NCBI GenBank assembly: GCA_012295275.1 | Contig: CM022671.1 | Span: 25,708,322 to 25,772,321, forward strand | Length of the DNA stretch: 64,000 nt | Source of the DNA: Chrysomallon squamiferum | Taxonomy: Eukaryota; Mollusca; Gastropoda; Neomphalida; Peltospiridae | Direction: 5' to 3' | Shown: positions 9,741 through 19,742 of the stretch, one piece after another | How the letters are laid out: every line of letters begins with the position of its first letter | Position numbering within the stretch: the stretch's first letter is position 1 | Program-made: the position numbers and the translations under genes | The notes under the pieces: model-generated | The model's input: only the letters and a program-made list of their open reading frames with translations | Databases searched by the model: none | What the model was told of the DNA's origin: nothing

Positions 9741-10947
9741 GGCCATATTATCAATGAAGAGCATATATCTGATAATGGTTCCCATGAATAAACAATACTT
9801 TTTTTTTCCTAACCTAATGAACTCATATAACACAACAGCAACACTATTGTCTAAAATACGAAGATTCATGAAACGTTCTCAGTCACAAAACACTGTATGT
9901 TCTTCCGGGGTACCTCCGACGACAACAGTGGAAATTGTTTCATGGTCTGATGGTTTTGTTTTCAGCACGTGAAAGCCAGACAAATCAAACAATCTATTCA
10001 CACACACTTTTCTAGATGGGGTTAGCATAACACACTGGTAGGCCTGTTCCTACTCGCAGTCAGTGAATGTAACAGAGGCTGAGCGATGCTCCTTGCAAAC
10101 GTTTTTGCCACACAGTTTGCAGATCATCTGTGATTTTCTGTCCTGATTTCTGGGACACATGAAGCACCTTCTCTTTTTAGGTGGTCCTTTGGGGTTTACC
10201 CGATCCCTTTTCACAATACTGTACTCCAAAGCAATAAGAGCAAGCTCGGCTCCTTTCTGGATGGCTCTGATTCAGTCGGCTGATTCCCACGTTCTGTCAG
10301 GAACTTTCGACATTTGCTTCTGTTCTTGATCTGGTAGTCTGGAAATGTTACTGCTACTGCTGCTACATCTAACACGTTGAAGAAAACACACACTGGCCAT
10401 CGCATGATCTTCCGTCTACATGTATAAAGTGTAACCAAGTGGTCCAGGTTATCTACTCCTCCCTTCGTAGAGTTGTAGGAGAGAATAGCTTTTTCATAAT
10501 GCTGACTGGTCAGACAGCTGACACTTTTGTTCTGTTCTATTCTCACTCAAAACATCATAATTTGTTCATTTCATGTCATATATCTTGACACCATGGTCTA
10601 TAGATGATACTGGTGCAAAGGTTCCTATTTTTACTTAGCTGATTTTCTGTGGAAAAAGTTCATCAGTATGATCTAGTTGACTTCTGTATGATCAGAGTGG
10701 CTTCTTTTCAAAATTCCCAATAGATGGAGTAACTTCAACTTCTTCTAGAAAACAGTAAACTGTGGGGTCTGGGTAGAACGTGGTTTCTGGCTTTTAGGCC
10801 AGATTTACGTAGAATGAGTCATGTTATCCATAGTTATGACAGTGACCAAAGAGGGGGCATGGTGTCGAACAGTCACAGAAAGGCAGGCAGAGAACAGTTC
10901 ACGTTTCCGAGTTTTCTACAGAAATCCCTGTGCGGCTTAAGGGTTAA
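9620..10947 (-). mobile_element. piggyBac-type element in unit A, TTAA-flanked
   Basis: The element occupies 9624-10943 (1320 bp) between TTAA at 9620-9623 and TTAA at 10944-10947. Its ends are CCCCCAAGTC on the left and, inverted, CCCTTAAGCC on the right, a short imperfect terminal repeat. TTAA duplication and CCC-starting ends are hallmarks of the piggyBac superfamily. The decayed transposase reads on the minus strand, so the transposase start is towards the right end. Relative to B, C and E it lacks about 250 bp near 9995-10010. Confidence 0.85.
10050..10546 (-). pseudogene. piggyBac transposase C-terminal remnant, copy A
   Basis: Frame one carries YNSTKGGVDNLDHLVTLY, CRRKIMRWPVCVFFN and RKFLTERGNQ, the conserved stretch that follows the last catalytic Asp region in DDE_Tnp_1_7 transposases. 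After a frameshift near 10280 the second frame gives KRRCFMCPRNQDRK and MICKLCGKNVCKEH, the C-terminal cysteine-rich finger of the family. It ends FTDCE with TAG at 10050-10052. No complete N-terminal or catalytic region could be read upstream. Broken and not expressible as one protein. Confidence 0.85.
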
Positions 10948-11030
10948 CTGTATATTTGAAACCTTTGATTTTAAGGGGGTTATTCCTAATTGCTTTAATT
11001 TTTAAGAAACCGTTTTTATTTTACTGAAAA

Positions 11031-11035
<5 letters not shown>

Positions 11036-11063
<28 letters not shown>
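11036..11063. repeat. (CA)n microsatellite of unit A
   Basis: A CA tract lying just past the piggyBac site. The equivalent tracts are at 16218-16241 (B), 21415-21439 (C), 26383-26459 (D, longest) and 41392-41455 (E). Length varies strongly between otherwise similar copies. Confidence 0.9.
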
Positions 11064-11069
<6 letters not shown>

Positions 11070-11149
11070 ACTTGTCAGTACCAGGTTTCCCACAAAAAAT
11101 TACGAAGGAGAAAGAACTGCGTGCTTCATGGGAAGCGATGATTACCCTC

Positions 11150-11320
11150 GGTTACTGAGCAACCTTTATTAAGACAGTCTTGATGGCCGGACGATAACGT
11201 CTTCGGAGTGCGGGCGACCGGGTGCGATACGTTCGAGTCTCGTGAGCGGCCTCTGATAGGGTTTGTGAGGTCGTGATTAGATTTGATCCTCCTGTGCCAG
11301 TGCGTTCCCTATTATAATCA
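11150..11320 (+). repeat. tRNA-derived SINE-like segment, unit A
   Basis: A-box-like TGATGGCCGGACGATAACG at 11181 and B-box-like GTTCGAGTCTC at 11231 lie about 50 bases apart, the spacing found in tRNAs with a long variable arm. A tRNA-unrelated body follows, containing TGATCCTCCTGTGCC. No target duplication could be assigned because the segment is embedded in the amplified unit. It is a pseudo-tRNA, not a tRNA gene. Confidence 0.6.
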
Positions 11321-11985
11321 GATGTACATAAGTCAGAGAATATTCAAAATCCTGAAAAACATACATAGATAACAATACGAATCTGGGAATCACCGCTCTG
11401 CAGAATGGAGACAGAGAGAGAGATGCTGGATTATTCAGATAAGCTGACCTTTGAAGACAGAGTGATATACTAAGTAATAATTAAAACATTTTTAAAATAA
11501 TATATTTGTATGCGTACGTAAATTAAAAATATATTAAAAACTGATATTGTTTCAAAATATGAAATTTGTTCTTAATACAGGCAGAACGTTGACTGGATTT
11601 AACTTATAAACAAACTTGTCTTAAAATTAGTTCGTCAAGAATTTAGATTCTTTTTCATACATCGGATTCTCAGTAGTCGTCTTATAAAACAGCATATTCA
11701 GTATATTTTATTTATTTATTTTTTAATTACTGTTAAATCACATACATCGTTGAGGACTACACAGATAAGAAACTCGCTACGTCTAGTTAGTCTTTTACTG
11801 TTAGCAACAATATATATTTTGATTTGTAACCACAAAATATATAAATATACTGAATCTCATGCAATAGTGTAGAATGGGATCCAAAAACCATTGGAGACAA
11901 TAAATTCGAAATCTCCTTGTGCCAGACAGCTCAAAACAGTTTCAAATTAAGGAGACACACACGCACGCACGCACTCCCACACATA

Positions 11986-11988
<3 letters not shown>

Positions 11989-12064
<76 letters not shown>
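11989..12064. repeat. (CT)n microsatellite of unit A
   Basis: A CT tract of about 38 repeats, followed by CTTTCTTTCTCTCTC and a short AT run. Translations of this stretch into Ser-Leu repeats are meaningless. Confidence 0.95.
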
Positions 12065-12069
<5 letters not shown>

Positions 12070-13574
12070 TTTCTTTCTCTCTCTCATATATATATATTAA
12101 TAGATATTCCCAGGTCTATGTTGGCATCTTGCCCCGTCCTTACAACATATAAATACGCTTTCTTGTAAAAGGCAAGAGAAAATTATTCATAAAATCAGTC
12201 AACAATAGACATGATCCTTTCACGGGAAACGTCAGACATATTCGGTGTCATCTGATGTGGAGACGATGGACTAGCTAAATAAACAGAAATATGAATTTTA
12301 TTGAAATCACGAAGAAAATCGCTCAGTTTGTTACCTTTTCTTCTAGGTAAATTTTGAAACGGAACTAATAAAATACCAATGCTTCATTCAGGTGGTTGGC
12401 ATTTGATCAGGACTAGCTTTCTCTTCCTGCTGTCAGTTTGTTTTTGGTTGTTGTTTTTTTTGTTATTTTTATACTAGAAAGGCCGATTCAAAATGGTCAC
12501 TATGGAAACAGGTTATGATCTAAATTGTCAACAATTGGCCGACCGGTTTTTTTACGGGGTTGATTTTACTACTAGTATTCGTTATACCTCCTATTTCACA
12601 AGAGTGAGAACCGAAATATGATTATTAAAATGATTCAAAGGATAAATCGTTCTAAATCAGTTCAAACATATAACCTTACAGATTCCAATTAATTTTTCTT
12701 AAAAAAGGAAAAACAAAAAAAAACAAAAAAAGAAGAAGAAGAAAGAAAGAAAAGAAGGAAAGAAACAGGTTTGTTAAAAAAAATTCTTGTTTTATTTGTT
12801 CATACAAGTGTGTAAAATGTTCGATAATCACTTACGTTTTACATTCATCTGAACTGAAAGGTATGTACGTATCGTGTACGCATTTATAACTGTATCGAGT
12901 CCGTGTTATAATTTTTAAACGTTTATAAACGTCACAGGTTTTCTCATTTCATACATATTTTGAATATGACAACACAGATGAAACATAAAATAAAAACTTT
13001 ATTTGATTTAAATATAAATCAACCAAATCTATTAAGTTCTTTTCTCTGGTTGGATGCACGCGGCTAATGACCCTTCGCCCCCCCTCCCCTCTGCAAGCCA
13101 CTGGTTGCCATAGATCTGCACGGCCTTGTAAATGCGATATACATATATAACTGTTTTAGCAGAAAAAAGACATTCACGTTACAGAAAACGTGATCGAACA
13201 GCTGAAAAGTGTAAGCAAAATGACTGAGAATCTAGTAGACAGATGATCCTAAAGAATTTTTTATTTTATTATTATTATTTTATTTTTTTTCCTGAATGCG
13301 GTATTCTGGAAAACATTCTAGATTTCACTAGAATATATATATATATTTCAGCACGTGTGCATGTTCATGTGCTTGTGGAGCGATTTTATAATTTTATCTA
13401 CGTGTGTCTGTCCATGGTGTTACGTGTGTGTGCGTGTTTCAATAAGTTGTTTCATTCATTAATTTATTACAATTATTTCCTGGTTGAGTGGAATATACGT
13501 AACGTTAAAATAAAATAAATTCAATTAAAACTGTTCACGCTTAGGCGGAATATCAGAGCTACCGACGACAGAAG

Positions 13575-13730
13575 ACTCCACGTGATCCGCCCATTCTTTC
13601 CGGGCACTTTTCTATATAACCAAGAGCAGGAGCTGTAGCAGTTACTTTTCCGAGAAGAATCTTGTCTGAATTCATTTATCGAAGTCTTACGTGCAGCTTG
13701 ACTAAAAACAGAAAAAATCAAACAGTCGTA
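13575..13730 (+). promoter_or_regulatory. TATA-like promoter cassette, unit B
   Basis: CACGTG E-box-like motif near 13578, TATATAA at 13613-13619, then about 110 bases before the ATG of ORF1 at 13731. Transcription would be expected to start near 13643. The arrangement recurs in C (TATATAA 18835-18841), D (24035-24041), the left inverted copy (7021-7030) and E (weaker, CTCTATAAC near 38596). It is altered in A. This is sequence inference only. Confidence 0.4.
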
Positions 13731-13931
13731 ATGTCTGTCGTTCTTCCAACCCAGCTGACTCTTGTTTTAACAAAGAACTACATGTCCTTCGTCAACGATG
13801 AGGAATTTGGTTTCACCAAAACATTCAACTGTCGACCGATACCTGAGAAGTTTCTTGACGACAGAACTGTTTTTTCAGACTTTGTGAGTCTACAATATGA
13901 CTGTTCGTCTCAGAGGTTCTTCTGCTGCTAG
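13731..13931 (+). CDS. Hypothetical 66-residue ORF (ORF1), copy B
   Basis: Open from MSVVLPTQLTL to a TAG after RFFCC. It contains the acidic-aromatic SFVNDEEFGF and FNCRPIPEKFLDDRTVFSDF. An in-frame upstream ATG would add 23 residues, but the 66-residue start sits at the expected distance below the TATA-like box. The frame contains a perfect donor-like GTGAGT after codon 54 and may be a captured first exon. No family recognised. Confidence 0.3.
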   Translation: MSVVLPTQLTLVLTKNYMSFVNDEEFGFTKTFNCRPIPEKFLDDRTVFSDFVSLQYDCSSQRFFCC

Positions 13932-14094
13932 TTTTTACTTCATTCCGAAAACATGGCAAGAACATTTACAACATTGGCGGCTATGGATTTTCTTGGTATG
14001 TAAAAGAAAGAAAGGAAAACACAAGAACTGGAAGAAGAAAAAAGCAAAACTATACCGAGTAGAGATGAACAACAGGCATGAAAATTGTCGTTAA
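13897..14094 (+). CDS. Hypothetical basic ORF (ORF2), copy B
   Basis: 65 codons, beginning MTVRLRGSSAA inside the end of ORF1 in another frame. Contains an aromatic segment and a lysine-rich patch. A GTATGT donor-like site at 13996-14001 lies within the frame. No homologue recognised. Whether any product is made is unknown. Confidence 0.25.
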   Translation: MTVRLRGSSAASFYFIPKTWQEHLQHWRLWIFLVCKRKKGKHKNWKKKKAKLYRVEMNNRHENCR

Positions 14095-14158
14095 TTACAT
14101 GCTTAGGTTCTGATTATTTTGACTTTTTCCAACACCAGTGTTTTGGTTGTTTTGTATA

Positions 14159-14204
<46 letters not shown>

Positions 14205-14545
14205 ATATTATGTTAATTATTATAACTTTGACATTTTTACATTTTGATTGTAATTTTAACAGTAATCTTTACAGTATACATGTAGATTACAATCGGTTTC
14301 ATTTGTTAATTTTCAATAAATTATTTGGTTACACTTCTGTTTTGTTTTCATTTGAGAAAAGTGAAATTTTGCCTTCTATTTTATAAGAAGCTCACGTGCT
14401 TAGATTTATGATTATATCGACTCCGCGTTATAATTCATAAATGTATGTCTGTGTTAATACGTTATTGTTCGCAGTCTCTTTTTGTGACAGCAGTCCGATT
14501 GCTGTAAACAACAGAGTTTGAAAGCTCAGGGCTTATTTTTATTTC

Positions 14546-16128
14546 TTAACCCCCAAGTCGACGCGTCTGTGTTTGCGGTTGTTTGTGTCGTAGAGTCTGC
14601 AAAGACCCGATGGAACGTTTCAAAGCTACATACAAAAAAATAAAAAATAAATAAAAATTATAATCAGGCCATATTATCAATGAAGAGCATATATCTGATA
14701 ATGATTCCCATGAATAAACAATACTTCTTTTTTCCTAACCAAATGAACTCACATAACAGAACAGCAACACTATTGTCTAAAATACGAAGATTCATGAAAC
14801 GTTCTCAGTCACAAAACACTGTATGTTCTTCCGGAGTACCTCCGGCGACAACAGTGGAAATTGTTTCATGATCTGATGGTTTTGTATGCAGCACGAGAAA
14901 GCCAGACAAATCAAACAATCTATTCACAGCAAAAAAAAATCATTAAAAGATATGTTAACTTGCGGTCTAATGAGACCCCAGTCCGTTTTCTACCTTCTCA
15001 TTACCCATGCGTCCTGTATGTATACATTTTCATTATACAACGTGTGACCTGTGGCCCATTTCATACCTCATTCTTTGAATTGATTTCGAGATGAAGTTTG
15101 CAATATGACCGAAACTGAGCTTAAAAAAACAATGAATTTAGTAAATAATAGAGAACAATTTGTAAAGCGTTACAGTTACCAATTTGCCCACAATTTTCTA
15201 GATTTGGTCAGCTTAACACACTGGTAGGCCTGTTCCTACTCGCAGTCAGTGAATGTAACAGAGGCTGAGCGATGCTCTTTGCAAACGTTTTCGCCACACA
15301 GTCTGCAGATCATCTGTGATTTTCTGTCCTTATTTCTGGGACCCATGTAGCACCTTCTCTTATTAAGGTGGTCCTTCAGGGTTTACCCGATCCCTTTTCA
15401 CAATACTGTATCCCAAGGCAATAAGAGCAAGCTCGGCTCCTTTCTGGATGGCTCTGATTCAGTCGGCTGATTCCCACGTTCTGTCAGGAACTTTCGACAT
15501 TTGCTTCTGTTCTTGATCTGGTAGTCTGGAGATGTTACTGCTACTGCTAACATATTGAAGAAAACACACACTGGCCATCGCATGATCTTCCGTCTACATG
15601 TATAAAGTGTAACCAAGTGGTCCAGATTATCAACTCCTTCCTTCGTAGAGTTGTAGGAGAGAATAAATGTTTCATAATGCTGACTGGTCAGACACGTGAC
15701 ACTTTTGTTCTGTTCTATTCTCACTCAAAACATTATAATTTGTTAAATTCATGTCATATATCTTGACACCATGGTCTATAGATGATACTGGAGCAAAGAT
15801 TCCTATTTTTACTTAGTGGATTTTCTGTGGAAAAAGTTCATCTGTCTCATCTAGTTGACTTCTGTATGATCAGAGTGGCTTCTTTTCAAAATTCCCAATA
15901 GATGGAGTAACTTCAACTTCTTCTAGAAAACAGTAAACTGTGGGGTCTGGGTAGAACGTGGTTTCTGGCTTTTTGGCCAAATTTACGTATGATTGAGTCA
16001 CGTGATCCACAATCATGACAGTGACCAAAGAGGGGGCATGGTGTCGAACAAAGTCACGGAAAAGCAGGGAGAGAAGAATTCACGTTTCCGAGTTTTCTAT
16101 AGAAATTTCTGTGTGGCTTAATGGTTAA
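14546..16128 (-). mobile_element. piggyBac-type element in unit B, TTAA-flanked
   Basis: Element 14550-16124 (1575 bp) between TTAA at 14546-14549 and TTAA at 16125-16128. Left end CCCCCAAGTCGACGCG. The right end here is GGCTTAATGG, so the terminal CCC has changed to CCA, as in copy C. It includes about 250 bp (about 14930-15190) that is missing from A and D. Confidence 0.85.
15236..15724 (-). pseudogene. piggyBac transposase C-terminal remnant, copy B
   Basis: Same conserved blocks as copy A: YNSTKEGVDNLDHLVTLY, CRRKIMRWPVCVFFN, then RKFLTERGNQ, a frameshift, and the cysteine-rich end with stop TAG at 15236-15238. STKEGVD replaces the family's usual STKGGVD, and the AV block after FFN is shortened. 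A missing base pair near the finger (TTATTAAGG in place of CTTTTTAGG) breaks that frame again. Non-functional. Confidence 0.85.
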
Positions 16129-16339
16129 CTGTATATTTGAAACCTTTGATTTTAAGGGGGTTATTCCTAATTGCTTTAATTATTAAGAAACCGTAAAATT
16201 GTTTATATTTTACTGAAAACACACACACACACACACACACAGACTTGTACCAGGTTTCCCTCAAAAAAAGACAGGTGCACGCAAAATGACGAAGGACAAA
16301 GAACGGCGTGCTTCCTGGGAAGCGATGATTACCCTCGGT

Positions 16340-16510
16340 TACTGAGCAACCTTTATTAAGACAGTCTTGATGGCCGGACGATAACATCTTCGGAATGCGG
16401 GCGACCGGGTGCCGTACGTTCGAGTCTCGTGAGCGGCCTCTGATGGAGTTTGTGAGGTCGTGATTAGATTTGATCCTCCTGTGCCAGTGCGTTCCCTATT
16501 ATAATCAGAT
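16340..16510 (+). repeat. tRNA-derived SINE-like segment, unit B
   Basis: A-box-like TGATGGCCGGACGATAACA at 16369 and B-box-like GTTCGAGTCTC at 16418. Same body as in the other units. Confidence 0.6.
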
Positions 16511-17161
16511 GTACATAAGTCAGAGAATATTCAAAATCCTGAAAAACATACATAGATAACAATACGAATCTGGGAATCACCGCTCTGCAGAATAGAGAAG
16601 AGAGAGAGATGCTGGATTATTCAGATAAGCTTACCTTTGAAGACAGAATGATATACAAAAATAAGTAATAATTAAAACATTTTTAAAATAATATATTTTG
16701 TATGCGTACGTAAATTAAAAATATATTAAAAATTGATATTGTTTCAAAATAAGAAATTTGTTCTTAATACAGTCAGAACGTTGACTGGATTTAACTTGTA
16801 AACGAACTTGTCTTAAAATTAGTTCGTCAAGAATTTAGATTCTTTTTCATACATCGGATTCTCAGTAGTCGTCTTATAAAACAGCATATTCAGTATATTT
16901 TATTTATTTATTTTTTAGTTACTGTTAAATCACATATATCGTTTTGAGGACTGATAAGAAACTCGCTACGTCTAGTTAGTCTTTTACTATTAGCAACAAT
17001 ATATATTTTAATTTGTAACCACAAAATATATAAATATACTGAATCTCATGCAATAGTGTAGAATGGGATCCAAAAACCATTGGAGACAATAAATTCGAAA
17101 TCTCCTTGTGCCAGACAGCTCAAAACAGTTTCAAATTAAGGAGACACACACGCACGCACAT

Positions 17162-17292
<131 letters not shown>

Positions 17293-18952
17293 TAGGCAAA
17301 ATACCCCGGTATTCCCAGGTCTATGTTGGCATCTTGCCCCGTCCTTAGAACATATAAATACGTTTTCTTGTAAAAGGCAAGAGAAAATTATTCATAAAAT
17401 CAATCAACAATAGACATGATCCTTTCACGGGAAACGTCAGACATATTCGGTTTCATCTGATGTGGAGACGATGGATTAGCTAGATAAACAGAAATATGAA
17501 TCTTACTGAAATCACGAAGAAAAACGCTCTGTTTGTCACCTTTTCTTCTGGACGTTGAAGGTAAATTTTGAAACAGAACTAATAAAATACGAATGCTCCA
17601 TTCAGGTGGTTGACATTTGATCAGGACTAGCTTTCTCTTCCTGCTGTCATTTTTTTTTTTTTTTTTTTGTTGTTGTTGTTGTTTTTTTGTTATTTTTATA
17701 CTAGAAAGGCCGATTCAAAATGGTCACTATGGAAACAGGTTATGATCTAAATTGTCAACAGGTGGCCGACCGGTTTTTTTACGGGTTTGATTTTACTACT
17801 AATATTCGTTATACCTCCCATTCCACAAGAGTGAGAACCGAAATATGATTATTTAAATGATTCAAAAGATAAATCGTTCTAAATCAGTTCAAATATATAA
17901 CCTTACAGATTCCAATTAATTCTTCTTAAAAAAGGAAAAACAAAAAAAAAAAAAAAGAAGAAGAAGAAAAAGAAAGAAAAGAAGGAAAGAAACAGGTTTG
18001 TTAAAAAAAATTTGTTTTATTTGTCCATACAAGTGCGTAAAATGTTCGATAATCACTTACGTTTTACACTCATCTGAACTGAAAGGTATGTACGTATCGT
18101 GTACGCATTTATAACTGTATCGAGTCCGTGTTATGATTTTTAAACGTTTATAAACGTCACAGGTTTTCTCATTTCATACATATTTTGAATATGACAACAC
18201 AGATGAAACATAAAATAAAAACTTTATTTGATTTAAATATAAATCAACCAAATCTATGAAGTTCTTTTCTCTGGTTGGATGCACGCGGCTAATGACCCTT
18301 CGCCCCCCCTCCCCTCTGCAAGCCACTGGTTGCCATAGATCTGCACGGCCTTGTAAATGCGATATACATATATAACTGTTTTAGCAGAAAAAAGACATTC
18401 ACGTTACAGAAAACGTGATCGAACAGCTGAAAAGTGTAAGCAGAATGACTGAGAATCTAGTAGACAGATGATCCTAAAGAATTTTTTATTTTATTATTAT
18501 TATTATTTTTTTTTTTCCTGAATGCGGTATTCTGGAAAACATTCTAGATTTCACTAGAATATATATATATATTTCAGCACGTGTGCATGTTCATGTGCTT
18601 GTGGAGCGATTTTATAATTTTATCTACGTGTGTCTGTCCATGGTGTTACGTGTGTGTGCGTGTTTCAATAAGTTGTTTCATTCATTAATTTATTACAATT
18701 ATTTCCTGGTTGGAATATACGTAACGTTAAAATAAAATAAATTCAATTAAAACTGTTCAAGCTTAGGCGGAATATCAGAGATACCGACGACAGAAGACTC
18801 CACGTGATCTGCCCACTCTTTCCGGGCACTTTTCTATATAACCAAGAGCAGGAGCTGTAGCAGTTACTTTTCCGAGAAGAATCTTGTCTGAATTCATTTA
18901 TCGAAGTCTTACGTGCAGCTTGACTAAAAACAGAAAAAATCAAACAGTCGTA

Positions 18953-19153
18953 ATGTCTGTCGTTCTTCCAACCCAGCTGACTCTTGTTTTAACAGAGAAC
19001 TACATGTCCTTCGTCAACGATGAGGAATTCGGTTTCACGAAAACATTCAACTGTCGTCCGATACCTGAGAAGTTTCTTGACGACAGAACTGTTTTTTCAG
19101 ACTTTGTGAGTCTACAACATGACTGTTCGTCTGAGAGGTTCTTCTGCTGCTAG
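18953..19153 (+). CDS. Hypothetical 66-residue ORF (ORF1), copy C
   Basis: Intact ORF1, with TATATAA at 18835-18841. It ends SLQHDCSSERFFCC; the Gln to Glu change distinguishes C and D from the other copies. Function unknown. Confidence 0.3.
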   Translation: MSVVLPTQLTLVLTENYMSFVNDEEFGFTKTFNCRPIPEKFLDDRTVFSDFVSLQHDCSSERFFCC

Positions 19154-19174
19154 TTTTCACTTCATTCCGAAAAC

Positions 19175-19303
19175 ATGGCAAGAACATTTACAACATTGGC
19201 GGCTATGGATTGTCTTGGTATGTTAAAGAAAGAAAGGAAAACACAGGAAATGGAAGAAGAAAAAAGCAAAACTGTACCGAGCAGAGATGAACAACAGGCA
19301 TGA
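19175..19303 (+). other. Alternative 42-residue frame open in unit C
   Basis: From ATG in the context AAACATGGC. It reads MARTFTTLAAMDCLGMLKKE and then a charged, Glu/Lys-rich tail ending DEQQA. The frame is open only where GTATGTAAA has become GTATGTTAA, the same change that puts a stop in ORF2. In D it ends two codons earlier. Probably fortuitous. Confidence 0.2.
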
Positions 19304-19742
19304 AGATTGTCGTTAATTACATGCTTAGGTTCTGATTATTTTGACTTTTTCCAACACCAGTGTTTTGGTTGTTTTGTATATAGTGTGTGTGTGTGTGTTT
19401 ATATTATGTTAATTATTATAACTTTGACATTTTTACATTTTGATTGTAATTTTAACAGTAATCTTTACAGTATACATGTAGATTACAATCGGTTCTCATT
19501 TGTTAATTTTCAATAAATTATTTGGTTACATTTCTGTTTTGTTTTCATTTGAGAAAAGTGAAATTTTGCCTTCTATTTTATAAGAAGCTCACGTGCTTAG
19601 ATTTATAATTATATCGACTCCGCGTTATAATTCATAAATGTATGTCTGTGTTAATACGTTATTGTTCGCAGTCTCTTTTTGTGACAGAGGTCCGATTGCT
19701 GTAAACAACAGAGTTTGAAAGCTCAGGGCTTATTTTTATTTC

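Larger units (their letters stand above)
7721..12954 (+). repeat. Tandem 5.2 kb unit, copy A
   Basis: First of four head-to-tail copies; the period to copy B is 5234 bp. In order: right part of the hAT MITE, A/T tracts, TATA-like cassette with ORF1/ORF2, GT tract, piggyBac element (9624-10943), CA tract, SINE-like segment, CT tract, and a tail ending at ...TTTTCTCATTTCATAC. Copy A differs from B-D in having two versions of the block downstream of ORF2 (8905-9210 and 9280-9410) and a frameshifted ORF1. Confidence 0.9.

Noticed and set aside
9592-9972. Plus-strand 126-residue frame spanning the left end of the piggyBac element
   Set aside because: It crosses the TTAA boundary and a long A run that translates to polylysine. 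It is not conserved as a frame in other units.
10211-10546. An intact piggyBac transposase
   Set aside because: Only the C-terminal third is recognisable, at least one frameshift separates it from the cysteine finger in every copy, and no catalytic triad was found.
11175-11245. A functional tRNA gene
   Set aside because: Only the A- and B-box-like parts resemble a tRNA. Acceptor stem pairing is not evident, and the sequence continues into a SINE-like body.
11917-12168. Ser-Leu repeat proteins across the CT tracts (also 17106, 22300, 27323, 42317)
   Set aside because: These frames are translations of (CT)n microsatellites with variable length and no conserved protein outside the repeat.
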